Assembly (NCBI GenBank): GCA_963830385.1
Contig: CAWHMD010000006.1
Span: 372,001-436,000, forward strand
Length of the DNA stretch: 64,000 bases
Origin: Bog-532 sp963830385
GTDB lineage: Bacteria; Actinomycetota; Actinomycetes; Streptosporangiales; Streptosporangiaceae
Reading direction: 5' to 3'
The translations under genes were made by a program, and so were the position numbers. Within the stretch, counting starts at the first letter, position 1. Every line of letters starts with the position of its first letter. This document shows, one piece after another, positions 1 through 8,062 of the stretch. The notes under the pieces are model-generated. The model made no database searches and was not told the origin of the DNA. It was given only the letters and a program-made list of their open reading frames with translations.

Positions 1-1566
1 GCCGCCCGGCTGCTGAAGCTCGCGCGCCCCTCCTGCGACGTGGTGGTGTACGAGCAGAGCGAGCCCGGCACCACGTTCGGCTTCGGGGTCGGGCTCGCGG
101 CCGGCACCCAGCGCAACCTGGCCGCCGCCGATCCCGACACGCTGCGCGACATCACCGCCGCGGGCTACCGGCACAACATGACCATGCAGGCCGGCGGCCG
201 GACCGTGCTGGTCCACAACGACCGGCAGATCGGCATCGCCCGGACCGAGCTGCTGGCCGTGCTCCAGCGGCACGCGGAAAAGGCGGGCGTGCGGCTGGAG
301 TTCGGCACCCGGCTGCAGGCCGGCGACGTGGACGCGGACATCGTCATCGCCGCCGACGGGATCAGCAGCGGCACCAGGGACAGTGCTGCTCAGGACGGGG
401 GAACTGCGGACGGGGGCGACTTCAGCCCCACGATCGAGGTCGGGCGGGGCCTGTACCTGTGGTGCGGGACCGACTTCGCCCTCGACGACGCGGTGTTCAC
501 GCCGGCCGAGACCGAATACGGCACGTTCGTCACGCACGCTTACCCGTACTCGCCGCAGCACAGCACCTTCCTGATCGAGACCGACGAGGCGACCTGGCGC
601 CGGGCCGGATTCGACGTCAGCGACGGCGACACGGCCCGTGACGGCTCGGACCTCACCTCGCTGCGGTACCTGGAGCAGGCGTTCGCCGGGCCGCTGCGCG
701 GGCACGAGCTGATCGGCAACCGGACCCGGTGGAACCGCTTCCGCACCGTCCGCTGCGGGCGCTGGTGGTCCGGCCGGACCGTGCTGCTGGGCGACGCCGC
801 CCACACGGCCCACTTCTCCATCGGCTCGGGCACCAAGCTGGCCATGGAGGACGCGATCGGCCTGGTCGAGGCGCTCGGCACCGAGCCGGACGCCGCGTCC
901 GCGTTCGGGCGGTACGAGGCCACCCGCCGCCCGGCCGTGGAGCGGCTGCAGGAGCTGGCCCGCCGCAGCCAGCTGTGGTGGGAATCGTTCCCGAGCCGCC
1001 TCCACCTGCCGGCCGAGCGGCTGATGGTGGCCTACATGACCCGGGCCGGGAACGTGGGCCTGGACCGCTTCGCCGCCACCAACCCCGCGGTGGTGGCCAG
1101 CGCCTTGGCGCAGTACGACAGCGTCGGGTCGGGTGTGGCTCATGGAACTGAAGGTGTTTTTGGGGTCGAGGGGGCTGCTGGCGGCCCGGCGATGCCTGCG
1201 GACATCACCCGGTGGGTGCTGAGCCGGCCCCTGGAGCGTGGCGGCCGGACGTTCCCCGGCCGGGTGCTCGGCGACCCGGGCGAGGTGACCCTGCAGCCGG
1301 TGACCGACGTGGTGAGGGATCCGTGGGACGAGGCCGGGGACGCGGTGGTCCGGCGGGCCCGGGCGGCCCGGGGCGACGGCTTCTGGTTCACCGGGCCGGC
1401 CGACCGGGCGGCGGTGCTGACCCGGCTGGACCTCGCCGAACGGGTCCGGACCGAGGTCGGCGGGCTCATCGTTGTCGACGGGCCGGCCGGGCTGCGCGAC
1501 GACCTGGCGGCCGCCCTGGTCAGTGACCGGGCCGACCTGATCTCCTACTCCGAGGAGGGCAAATGA
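1..1566 (+). CDS. FAD-dependent salicyloyl-CoA 5-hydroxylase-like monooxygenase (5' partial)
   Basis: The open frame runs in from the window edge, so the start and the GxGxxG dinucleotide-binding loop lie upstream; a strand-end glutamate follows (VVVYEQSEPG). About 520 residues are visible. The FAD-ribityl motif GDAAHTAHFSIGSGTKLAM (near residue 264) with the HFSIGSGTK extension is typical of the flavin hydroxylases that act on aryl-CoA esters such as salicylyl-CoA or 2-aminobenzoyl-CoA. The last ~170 residues resemble the tail of that family, without the second oxidoreductase domain of the bifunctional forms. The acyl-AMP ligase directly downstream supports a CoA-thioester route such as salicylate to gentisate. 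Substrate is inferred, family is strong. Confidence 0.75.
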   Translation, partial: AARLLKLARPSCDVVVYEQSEPGTTFGFGVGLAAGTQRNLAAADPDTLRDITAAGYRHNMTMQAGGRTVLVHNDRQIGIARTELLAVLQRHAEKAGVRLEFGTRLQAGDVDADIVIAADGISSGTRDSAAQDGGTADGGDFSPTIEVGRGLYLWCGTDFALDDAVFTPAETEYGTFVTHAYPYSPQHSTFLIETDEATWRRAGFDVSDGDTARDGSDLTSLRYLEQAFAGPLRGHELIGNRTRWNRFRTVRCGRWWSGRTVLLGDAAHTAHFSIGSGTKLAMEDAIGLVEALGTEPDAASAFGRYEATRRPAVERLQELARRSQLWWESFPSRLHLPAERLMVAYMTRAGNVGLDRFAATNPAVVASALAQYDSVGSGVAHGTEGVFGVEGAAGGPAMPADITRWVLSRPLERGGRTFPGRVLGDPGEVTLQPVTDVVRDPWDEAGDAVVRRARAARGDGFWFTGPADRAAVLTRLDLAERVRTEVGGLIVVDGPAGLRDDLAAALVSDRADLISYSEEGK

Positions 1567-1700
1567 GCGAGCAGGAGGGCCGCGGCGGTGCCTGGACTGA
1601 GGAGCGCCAAGCGAGGAACGAGCGCGGGCGCGACGAGGGAAGGCATCGCCTTGAAGCGGACCGTGGGCGAGCGGGAGGCACTGGCAGGTGGGGAGATCGG

Positions 1701-3358
1701 GTGGTGCGGTACCCGGAGGACGTGGTGCGCCAGTACCGGCTGGCCGGCCTGTGGGGCAGCCGGACCATCGCGGAGGAGTTCCACGCGGTGGCGACGGCCC
1801 ACCCCGGCCGGGACGCGGTGGTCGCCCTCGACGGCCGGCTGACCTTCCGCGAGCTGGACGAGCGCAGCGACCAGCTGGCGGCGGGGCTGGCCGGGCTCGG
1901 GCTGGTGCCCGGCGACCCGGTGCTGTTCCAGGTCACCAACCGGCTGGGGACGGTGCTGGCCTGGTACGGGGTGCTCAAGGCGGGCCTGATCCCGGTGTGC
2001 ACGCTGGCCGCGCACCGGGGCCACGAGATCGGCGGGATCAGCCGCCGGGTCGGCGCGGTCGCGCACCTGGTCGAGGCGGGGACCGGGAGCTTCGACCTGG
2101 TGGAGTTCGCCGCTGAGCAGCAGCGCGGCCACCCCACCCTGCGCCAGGTCCTGGTCCTCGGCGGCGCCGCCGGCGCGGTGACGGCGTGGCGGTCGAGTCG
2201 CTTGGCGCCACCGTCGATCCGGCGGTGGCGCGCAAGCTGGTCGAGGAGATCCAGCACGGGATCGACCCCGACGACGTGGCGGTGTTCCAGCTGTCCGGCG
2301 GCACCACCGGCGTGCCCAAGGTGATCCCCCGGCTGCACGCCGAGTACTGGTACAACGCCGCCGCCTACGCGCACTCCTGGGGCTGGACCGAGCGGACCCG
2401 GGTGGCCCACCTGATCCCGGTCATCCACAACGCCGGCATCGCGTGCGCGGTGCACGCGTCGCACAGCGTCGGCGCCTGCCTGGTCCTGGGCGTCGCCGAC
2501 CTGGCCGAGTCACTGCCGCTGATGGCCCGGGAAAAGGCCAGCCACGTGCTGTTCGGCCACGCGCACTACCGGGCGGCGTCCGAGCCCGCCTTCCCGGCCG
2601 CGGCCGCCGCCTTGACCCAGGTCATCCTGTCCGGCTCCAAGGTGCCCACCGCCGTGTTCGACGACCTGGAACGGCGCGGGATCTGGTCCGGGCAGCTGTT
2701 CGGCATGGGTGAGGGCATGCTCCTCACCACCCCGCCCGGCTCGCCCCGGGAGGCGCGGGCCACCACCGTCGGCACCCCGCTGTCGCCGGCCGACGAGATC
2801 AAGATCCTCGAACCCGGCAGCGAGACCGAGGTGGCCCGGGGCCAGGCCGGCGAGCTGTGCTGCCGGGGGCCGTACACGCTGCGCGGGTACTTCGACGCCC
2901 CCGACGTCAACAAGACGGCGTTCACCAGCGACGGCTTCTACCGCACGGGGGACCTGGCCGCCCAGATCGACCTCGGCGGCCGGCCCTACGTCAGCATCGA
3001 AGGCCGGATCAAGGACCTGATCAGCCGGGGCGGGGAGAAGATCAGCGCCGAGGAAGTCGAATGGCTGCTGCTCCGGCACCCGCGGATCATCGCCACCGCG
3101 GTCGTGGCCATGCCGGATCCGCGGCTCGGCGAGCGTACCTGCGCCTACGTCGTGACCGAGGGCGAGCCGATCACGCTGGCCGAGGTCCGCGAGCACCTGG
3201 CCCGGCTCGAGGTGGCCAAGTTCAAGTGGCCGGAGCGCATCGAGCACCTCGACGAGATCCCCCGCACGACGGTCGGGAAGACCGACAAGAAGCTGCTGCA
3301 GGCCCGGATCGCCGCCGAGGTCGCGGCCGAAGCCGGGGCCGGCGGAGGTGCCCGATGA
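1701..3358 (+). CDS. Aryl acid AMP ligase (salicylate/2,3-dihydroxybenzoate-AMP ligase-like), apparent frameshift
   Basis: An ANL-superfamily adenylating enzyme that activates an aromatic acid with ATP. Motifs: LSGGTTGVPKV (ATP-binding P-loop, about nt 2293), YRTGDLA (about 2940), GRIKDLISRGGEKIS (hinge, about 3003) and the C-terminal catalytic lysine in TTVGKTDKK. The frame changes near nt 2180 between LVLGGAAGA and VAVESLGA; adding one G in the GG of GCGGTGAC restores a continuous 552-aa protein, the normal length. The GTG at 1701 is chosen because GGGGAG lies 5 nt upstream and homology-like sequence (VVRYPEDVVRQYRLAG) starts there; an ATG at 1563 would add 46 unlikely residues. It probably forms an operon with the hydroxylase upstream. 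It could be a true pseudogene if the frameshift is real. Confidence 0.75.
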
Positions 3359-4122
3359 CCACCCACCGGATCGGGCTGATCGTGCCCAGCTCCAACGTCA
3401 CCGTGGAGACCGAGGTCCCGGCCCTGCTGGCCCGGCACCAGGGAGCGCGGTTCTCGTTCCACGCCAGCCGGATGCGGATGGCCCAGGTCTCGCCGGAGGA
3501 GCTCCGGGCCATGAATGCCCAGCGCGAACGCTGCGTGGACGAGCTGGCCGATGCCCGCGTCGACGCGCTGCTGTACGCCTGCCTGGTCGCGGTGATGGCC
3601 CAGGGCGCGGGCGAGCACCGGCGCACCGAGGAGGCGGTCACCGGCCAGCTGGCTTCGGCCGGGCAGGCGCCCGCGGTCCTGTCCTCGGCGGGCGCGCTGG
3701 TCGAGGGACTGCGAGCCCTCGGTGCCCAGCGCATCGCCCTGGTCACGCCCTACCTGCGGCCGCTGGCCGAGCAGGTGGTCGGCTACCTGGAAGCCGAGGG
3801 CTTCACGGTCGCCGACTGGGCCGCGCTGGAGGTGGGCGACAACACCGCGGTCGGCTGTATCCCCGGTGGCCAGGTGATGACGGCCGCCCGCGGCCTGGAC
3901 CTGTCCGGGGCCGACGCCCTGGTCATCTCGGCCTGCGTGCAGATGCCCTCGCTGGACCTGATCGGGCCGGCCGAGCAGGAGTTCGGGCTGCCGGTGCTGT
4001 CGGCGGCCACGGCCGGCGCGTACGCGCTGCTGCGGCGGCTGGGACTGCCCGCCATCCTGCCGGGGGCCGGGCAGCTGCTGGACGGCTCCCCCGCCCGGCC
4101 GCCTCTACAATCGCGGTCATGA
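3355..4122 (+). CDS. Maleate cis-trans isomerase / Asp-Glu racemase family protein
   Basis: A 255-aa protein of the maleate isomerase/arylmalonate decarboxylase group, two pseudosymmetric Rossmann-like halves each supplying a cysteine. The start has the family signature (RIGLIVPSSNVTVETE), the first cysteine is in YACLVAVMAQG (about residue 80) and the second in SACVQMPSLDLIG (about residue 193). Maleate isomerase makes fumarate and would fit the lower part of gentisate breakdown, which can yield maleate. The ATG overlaps the ligase stop by 4 bp and its own stop overlaps the next ATG, so translation is coupled. Role in the pathway is inferred from neighbours; other cis-trans isomerase or decarboxylase activities are possible. 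Confidence 0.7.
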   Translation: MTTHRIGLIVPSSNVTVETEVPALLARHQGARFSFHASRMRMAQVSPEELRAMNAQRERCVDELADARVDALLYACLVAVMAQGAGEHRRTEEAVTGQLASAGQAPAVLSSAGALVEGLRALGAQRIALVTPYLRPLAEQVVGYLEAEGFTVADWAALEVGDNTAVGCIPGGQVMTAARGLDLSGADALVISACVQMPSLDLIGPAEQEFGLPVLSAATAGAYALLRRLGLPAILPGAGQLLDGSPARPPLQSRS

Positions 4123-4829
4123 CGACCAGCTCATCCAAAAACGCCGGGCAGCGGCCCAGCACCGCCCGTCGCGAGCTGGTGGAGAACGAGATCTACGAGC
4201 ACGCGATCCGGCTGTTCGCCGAGCGCGGGTTCGCCGGGACCAGCCTGCAGGACATCGCGGACGCGCTCGGCATCACCCGCCCGGCGCTCTACTACTACGT
4301 CAAGAGCAAGGACGAGCTGCTGGCCAAGCTGGCCGCGGACGTGGCCGGCGGCTCGGCCGTCCAGATCCGGGAGATCGCGGCCCGTCCCGACCTGGACGCC
4401 GTCGGCAAGCTGCGGGAGATCGTCCGCGACAACGTGCTCCGGCAGGCGCACCAGCCGGAACGGTTCCGGCTGCTGGTCCGCTCCGAGGCGGAGCTGCCTC
4501 CGGACCTGACCAAGGCCTACGGGGCCAACCGCCGCGCCGTGCTGGCCTCGGTCACCGGGGTCATCGAGGAGGGCATCCGCGCGGGGCGGTTCCGGCCGGT
4601 GGACGCCCGGGTCGCCGCGCTCGGCGTGATCGGCATGGGCAACTGGGTGGCCTGGTGGTTCAGGCCGGGCCACGACAACGCCGAGGCCGCCGCCGAACAG
4701 CTGGCCGACATGGCCATCGCCGGCCTGCTGCGGGCCGGCCATCGCACCCCCGACGACGACGGTCCCGCGGCGGCTCTCAAGCTGCTCCGGCAGGACATCG
4801 ACCACCTGGAACGCATCATCGGCAGCTGA
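4119..4829 (+). CDS. TetR/AcrR family transcriptional regulator
   Basis: A 236-aa regulator. The N-terminal helix-turn-helix is at about residues 22-68 (FAERGFAGTSLQDIADALG, then ITRPALYYYVKSKDELL); the C-terminal half is an all-helical ligand domain. Its ATG overlaps the stop of the isomerase gene (ATGA), placing it as the last gene of the first transcription unit. The CGTTAA-box region just downstream, in front of the VOC gene, is the obvious target site, so it probably controls the second catabolic operon and responds to an aromatic acid or CoA ester. Ligand and operator are inferred. Confidence 0.85.
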   Translation: MTTSSSKNAGQRPSTARRELVENEIYEHAIRLFAERGFAGTSLQDIADALGITRPALYYYVKSKDELLAKLAADVAGGSAVQIREIAARPDLDAVGKLREIVRDNVLRQAHQPERFRLLVRSEAELPPDLTKAYGANRRAVLASVTGVIEEGIRAGRFRPVDARVAALGVIGMGNWVAWWFRPGHDNAEAAAEQLADMAIAGLLRAGHRTPDDDGPAAALKLLRQDIDHLERIIGS

Positions 4830-4861
4830 ACAGGCCCGCAGCTGACCCGGCGCCCCGCATT

Positions 4862-4913
4862 CGTTAAACGTTTTCGTTAAAATATTGACGAGAGCGTTAA
4901 TTACACCTAGGGT
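4862..4913 (+). promoter_or_regulatory. Promoter with three CGTTAA boxes
   Basis: A local AT-rich island. TTGACG at 4885-4890 and TAGGGT at 4908-4913 are separated by exactly 17 bp, a good sigma-70-type actinobacterial promoter pointing at the VOC gene. CGTTAA occurs at 4862, 4875 and 4895, two upstream of the -35 and one between -35 and -10, and AAACGTTT at 4866-4873 is palindromic. This layout suits repression by the adjacent TetR protein. Confidence 0.65.
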
Positions 4914-4955
4914 CAGAGGTGAGAAGCAGACCTTTCAGCTGGCAGGAGGCTGGGC

Positions 4956-5597
4956 ATGACCGGTATGGATCACCGCGTCAAGGGGGTCGACCACGCCGCG
5001 TTCCCGACGTTCGACCCGGCCGGTACGGTGCGCTTCTACCGCGACGTCCTCGGGTTCCCGGTGGTGCACTCGATCTGCGCCGCAGGCTGGGGTCCGGAGG
5101 ACCACCCCGACTTCATCCACTTCTTCTTCGACATCGGCAACGACGACCGGCTGGCCTTCTTCTACTACTTCGGGACCAAGCCGTGGAACGACAGCGACCG
5201 CGGTGACGCCTACGCCTCGTTCGGGCCCGAGGTGCCGGAGTACTTCATCCGGTCCCGGCACCTGGCCATCCACGTGGACAACTACGAGGACCTGATGGAG
5301 TACCGGCGCCGGCTGGACGAGTCCGAGTGGCCGGTGGAGATGCAGATCCAGCACGAGACGATCGAGTCGATCTACACCCACGACCCGAACGGCTACATGA
5401 TCGAGCTGACCCGGGCCATGCGGCCGGTCACCCCCCAGGAGGACCTGGACGCCAACCTGACCATCGACGCCCTGCTGGACGTGGTGGCCGAGCCGGACCC
5501 GTCGTTCGGCAAGCTGCTGGCCCGCAAGGCCGAGCTGATCGTGCAGCGGGCGGCCGGCTGGGAGCTCACGCAAGCGGGCGAGACGGCCGGGAAATGA
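4956..5597 (+). CDS. VOC-fold (vicinal oxygen chelate) dioxygenase-like protein
   Basis: A 213-aa glyoxalase/extradiol type I fold protein. A plausible 2-His-1-Glu metal triad is visible: His in VDHAAFPTFD (about residue 12), His in RHLAIHVDNYED (about residue 108) and Glu in NGYMIELTRAM (about residue 150). The ATG is preceded by AGGAGG 6 nt upstream. It begins a three-gene operon with 4-bp overlaps under the CGTTAA promoter. Ring-cleavage dioxygenase is the natural guess beside an aromatic hydroxylase and ligase, but the C-terminal ~55 residues after the fold are not something I recognise, and lyase or isomerase activities occur in this fold. Confidence 0.7.
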   Translation: MTGMDHRVKGVDHAAFPTFDPAGTVRFYRDVLGFPVVHSICAAGWGPEDHPDFIHFFFDIGNDDRLAFFYYFGTKPWNDSDRGDAYASFGPEVPEYFIRSRHLAIHVDNYEDLMEYRRRLDESEWPVEMQIQHETIESIYTHDPNGYMIELTRAMRPVTPQEDLDANLTIDALLDVVAEPDPSFGKLLARKAELIVQRAAGWELTQAGETAGK

Positions 5598-5854
5598 CCG
5601 CGCTGTACGTGCTCGACGTGCCCGAGAACACCCCGCTGGCCAAGGTCGCGGCCCAGGACCCGGCGGTCTCGGTGGGCCGGATCGGGCCCTACTTCGAGAT
5701 CACCGCGGCCGGGCCGATCGTGATCGACCGGCGGGCGACCGGCTGCCGCCACGCGGTCTGGTACAGCTCGGTGGCCGGGGTGGCCCGCGACAGCCGCATC
5801 GTCCAGCACGACAAGGACGCGCTGCGGGTGGAGCCGGTCCCGGAGTCCGCGTGA
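5594..5854 (+). CDS. Hypothetical 86-aa protein in the aromatic catabolic operon
   Basis: A short acidic protein with no membrane segment or signal peptide. Visible text such as VGRIGPYFEI and GCRHAVWYSSVAG suggests a compact alpha/beta domain. ATG overlaps the VOC stop by 4 bp and its TGA overlaps the GTG of the hydrolase, so it is translationally locked between the two enzymes; that argues it is a real gene and perhaps a subunit or stabiliser of one of them. I do not recognise the family. Confidence 0.6.
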   Translation: MTALYVLDVPENTPLAKVAAQDPAVSVGRIGPYFEITAAGPIVIDRRATGCRHAVWYSSVAGVARDSRIVQHDKDALRVEPVPESA

Positions 5855-7113
5855 GCGCGGGGCCGGCGGCCGGGGCCGAGCGGCTCGGCGCGGGGCGGTA
5901 TCTGGCGGCCGGGGAGCGTCCGCCGGCCACCGTGACCACGGTGCAGGAGCTGACCACGGCCGACGGCGCCACCGTGCGGGGTGTGCTCGCCACTGTGCCC
6001 GGCGCCAGCACCGTCGTGTTCCTGATGCACCCGCGCCAGGACCTGACCCACCACCCGCTGGTCCCGCTGCTGCTGCGGGCGGGGGCGGCGGTGTGGACTC
6101 AGCACACCCGGTCGGTCAACAACGACCTGTCGCTGCTGCACGAGCAGGCCCTGCTCGATGTCGCGGCCGGCCTGGTGTTCCTGCGAGAGCGGGGGTTCGC
6201 CTCGGTGGTCACGCTAGGCCACTCCGGGGGCGGGCCGCTGTTCGCGTTTTACCTGGAGCAGGCCGGGCTGCCCGCCGTTGACCGGCTGACCAGCACCCCG
6301 GGCGGGCGGCCGGTCAAGCTGGCCGAGGCCGAGATGCCGCTGGCCGACGGCGCGATCTTCCTGGCCCCGCACCCGGGGCAGGGCCAGCTGCTGCTGCACT
6401 GCATCGACCCGTCGGTGGCCGACGAGCGGGACCCGATGTCGGTGGTCCCCGAGCTGGACCCGTTCTCCCCGGTCAACGGGTTCGCCGGGCCGCCCGCCAG
6501 CTCCGCCTACAGCGAGGAGTTCCTGGCGCGGTACCGGGCGGCCCAGCGCGAGCGGGTGGCCCGGATCGACGCGGTCGCCCGCGAGTACCTGGCCACCGCG
6601 GCGGCCGCCCGGAAGGCGTTCAAGGCAAGCGGCGCGGCGGCCGACCGGCGGCGGTCGCTGGCCCCGCACGTCATCACCGTGTTCCGCACCGACGCCGATC
6701 CGCGCACGGTCGACCTGGCGCTCGACCCGAACGAGCGCCCGTACGGCTCGCTGTTCGGCCGCCGACCGGACCTGATCGACTACGGCCTGGTCGGATTCGG
6801 CCGGCTGGCCACCCCCGAGGCCTGGCTGTCGACCTGGTCGGGGCTGTCCTCGCGAGCCGGCTTCGCCCGCTGCGCGCCCGGGGTGACCGTGCCCACGCTG
6901 TTCATCGAGCTGACCGGCGACCAGGCCGCGTTCCCGGCCGACAGCCGCCGCATGATCGGCGCGCTGGGGGCCGCGGATCTGACCACCGCGGCCGTCCGCG
7001 GCCTGCACTTCGGCGGCGCCATCGCCGACGGCGAGCCGACCGGGAACGAGCTGGCGGCGGCCGAGATCACCGCCTGGCTGGGCAAGCGGCACGAGCTGGC
7101 CCCGCCGGGCTGA
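5851..7113 (+). CDS. Alpha/beta hydrolase-fold protein
   Basis: A 420-aa protein with a nucleophile elbow GHSGGG (about residue 125), an oxyanion-type segment VVFLMHPRQD upstream, a late acidic region FIELTGDQAAFPAD and a C-terminal histidine in VRGLHFGG, consistent with a Ser-Asp-His triad. There is a helical cap insertion rich in Arg/Ala between about residues 215 and 265. It is the third gene of the operon (GTGA overlap). It could hydrolyse a ring-cleavage product or a CoA/lactone ester; the substrate cannot be read from sequence. Confidence 0.7.
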   Translation: MSAGPAAGAERLGAGRYLAAGERPPATVTTVQELTTADGATVRGVLATVPGASTVVFLMHPRQDLTHHPLVPLLLRAGAAVWTQHTRSVNNDLSLLHEQALLDVAAGLVFLRERGFASVVTLGHSGGGPLFAFYLEQAGLPAVDRLTSTPGGRPVKLAEAEMPLADGAIFLAPHPGQGQLLLHCIDPSVADERDPMSVVPELDPFSPVNGFAGPPASSAYSEEFLARYRAAQRERVARIDAVAREYLATAAAARKAFKASGAAADRRRSLAPHVITVFRTDADPRTVDLALDPNERPYGSLFGRRPDLIDYGLVGFGRLATPEAWLSTWSGLSSRAGFARCAPGVTVPTLFIELTGDQAAFPADSRRMIGALGAADLTTAAVRGLHFGGAIADGEPTGNELAAAEITAWLGKRHELAPPG

Positions 7114-7140
7114 CGGGGTCTGCCGGCTGGGGCGGCTGGC

Positions 7141-7159
7141 ACCAGGGGTGATCCCTGGT
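7141..7159. terminator. Small hairpin after the catabolic operon
   Basis: ACCAGGG (7141-7147) and CCCTGGT (7153-7159) are a perfect 7-bp inverted repeat with a 5-nt loop, 28 nt after the hydrolase stop. There is no T-run, as is common in actinobacteria, so terminator function is only likely. Confidence 0.35.
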
Positions 7160-7231
7160 CCTGGCGAGGCGCACCTACTGGCCTTGGGCGCGGGCCTTCC
7201 GCTGGCCGGGCCCGGAGGCGAGGATGTGATC

Positions 7232-8062
7232 ATGCCCTGGTTCCCGGACTTCGTCAGCGCGGCGGAACTGGTCCGCCTGCAGGACCGCGACGCGGGGCGG
7301 GCCGACCCGGTCGGCCAGTATCTGCGGGCGCTGGACGAGCGGGACGCGCGCGTCCTGGAGGATGCCTGGCCGGGCCGGGTGGTGGTCTACGATCCCAAGG
7401 CCGGCGAGGTCAGCGGCCACCAGGCCCTGCGGCACTTCGTCCGGGAGAACCACTCCTGGCTGGCCGGGCTGCACGCGCAGACCGAGACGGTCGCGTCCAC
7501 CCACGCCGGCGGCCGGGCCGTGGTCGAGATCCTCGCCCACCTGGCCGTCAACGGGCAGCCGGTGTCCTGGCCGATCGCGGTCGTGGCCGAATCCCCGGAC
7601 GACCTGTCGGTGGTGTTCCGTACTTACTGCAGTCAGTGGCCGGTGGACGGGCGGCGGCACGTCCGGCCGCCGGTGCTGGCCCCCGGCCCCGCCCAGCTCC
7701 CCGACGTCGTCGGCCGCTACCAGGTCGCGCTGACCCAGGGTGACCTGGAGGCGGTGCTGGCGACGTTCGCGGCCGACGGGTACTACCGGGAGCCGATCGG
7801 GCCGCACGCAACTCACCGCGGCCCGGCCGAGCTGCGGTCGTTCTTCACCCGGGCGTTCAGCGACGGCGGCGGGATCGGCCTGCAGGACTGCGCGGTGACC
7901 GACGACGGCGTGCGCTGCGCGCTGGAGTTCAACTGCGTCCGCTGGGGCCGTCACGACCTGCCGCCGCAGGCCGGCCTCAGCGTCTGCGAGCGCGGCCCGG
8001 ACGGGCGGCTGGCCGCGGTCCGCGTCTACGACGACGTGGAGCCGCCCGCCGGCGCTGGCTGA
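7232..8062 (+). CDS. Protein with two NTF2/SnoaL-like domains
   Basis: A 276-aa protein that looks like a tandem of two cone-shaped NTF2-like domains: one ending near residue 140 and a second from about residue 155 (VVGRYQVALTQGDLEAVLATFAADGYYREP is the classic opening of the fold). Such domains bind small hydrophobic ligands or act as cyclases/isomerases. ATG at 7232 has GGAGGCGAGG about 10 nt upstream; an upstream GTG would add a Gly/Pro-rich leader. The 3' end overlaps the convergent MFS gene by 37 bp. Function unknown. Confidence 0.65.
   Translation: MPWFPDFVSAAELVRLQDRDAGRADPVGQYLRALDERDARVLEDAWPGRVVVYDPKAGEVSGHQALRHFVRENHSWLAGLHAQTETVASTHAGGRAVVEILAHLAVNGQPVSWPIAVVAESPDDLSVVFRTYCSQWPVDGRRHVRPPVLAPGPAQLPDVVGRYQVALTQGDLEAVLATFAADGYYREPIGPHATHRGPAELRSFFTRAFSDGGGIGLQDCAVTDDGVRCALEFNCVRWGRHDLPPQAGLSVCERGPDGRLAAVRVYDDVEPPAGAG

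Noticed and set aside
1563..1700. N-terminal extension of the AMP ligase from the ATG at 1563
   Set aside because: 46 residues of charged, repetitive sequence unlike the family; GTG at 1701 has a better ribosome binding site.
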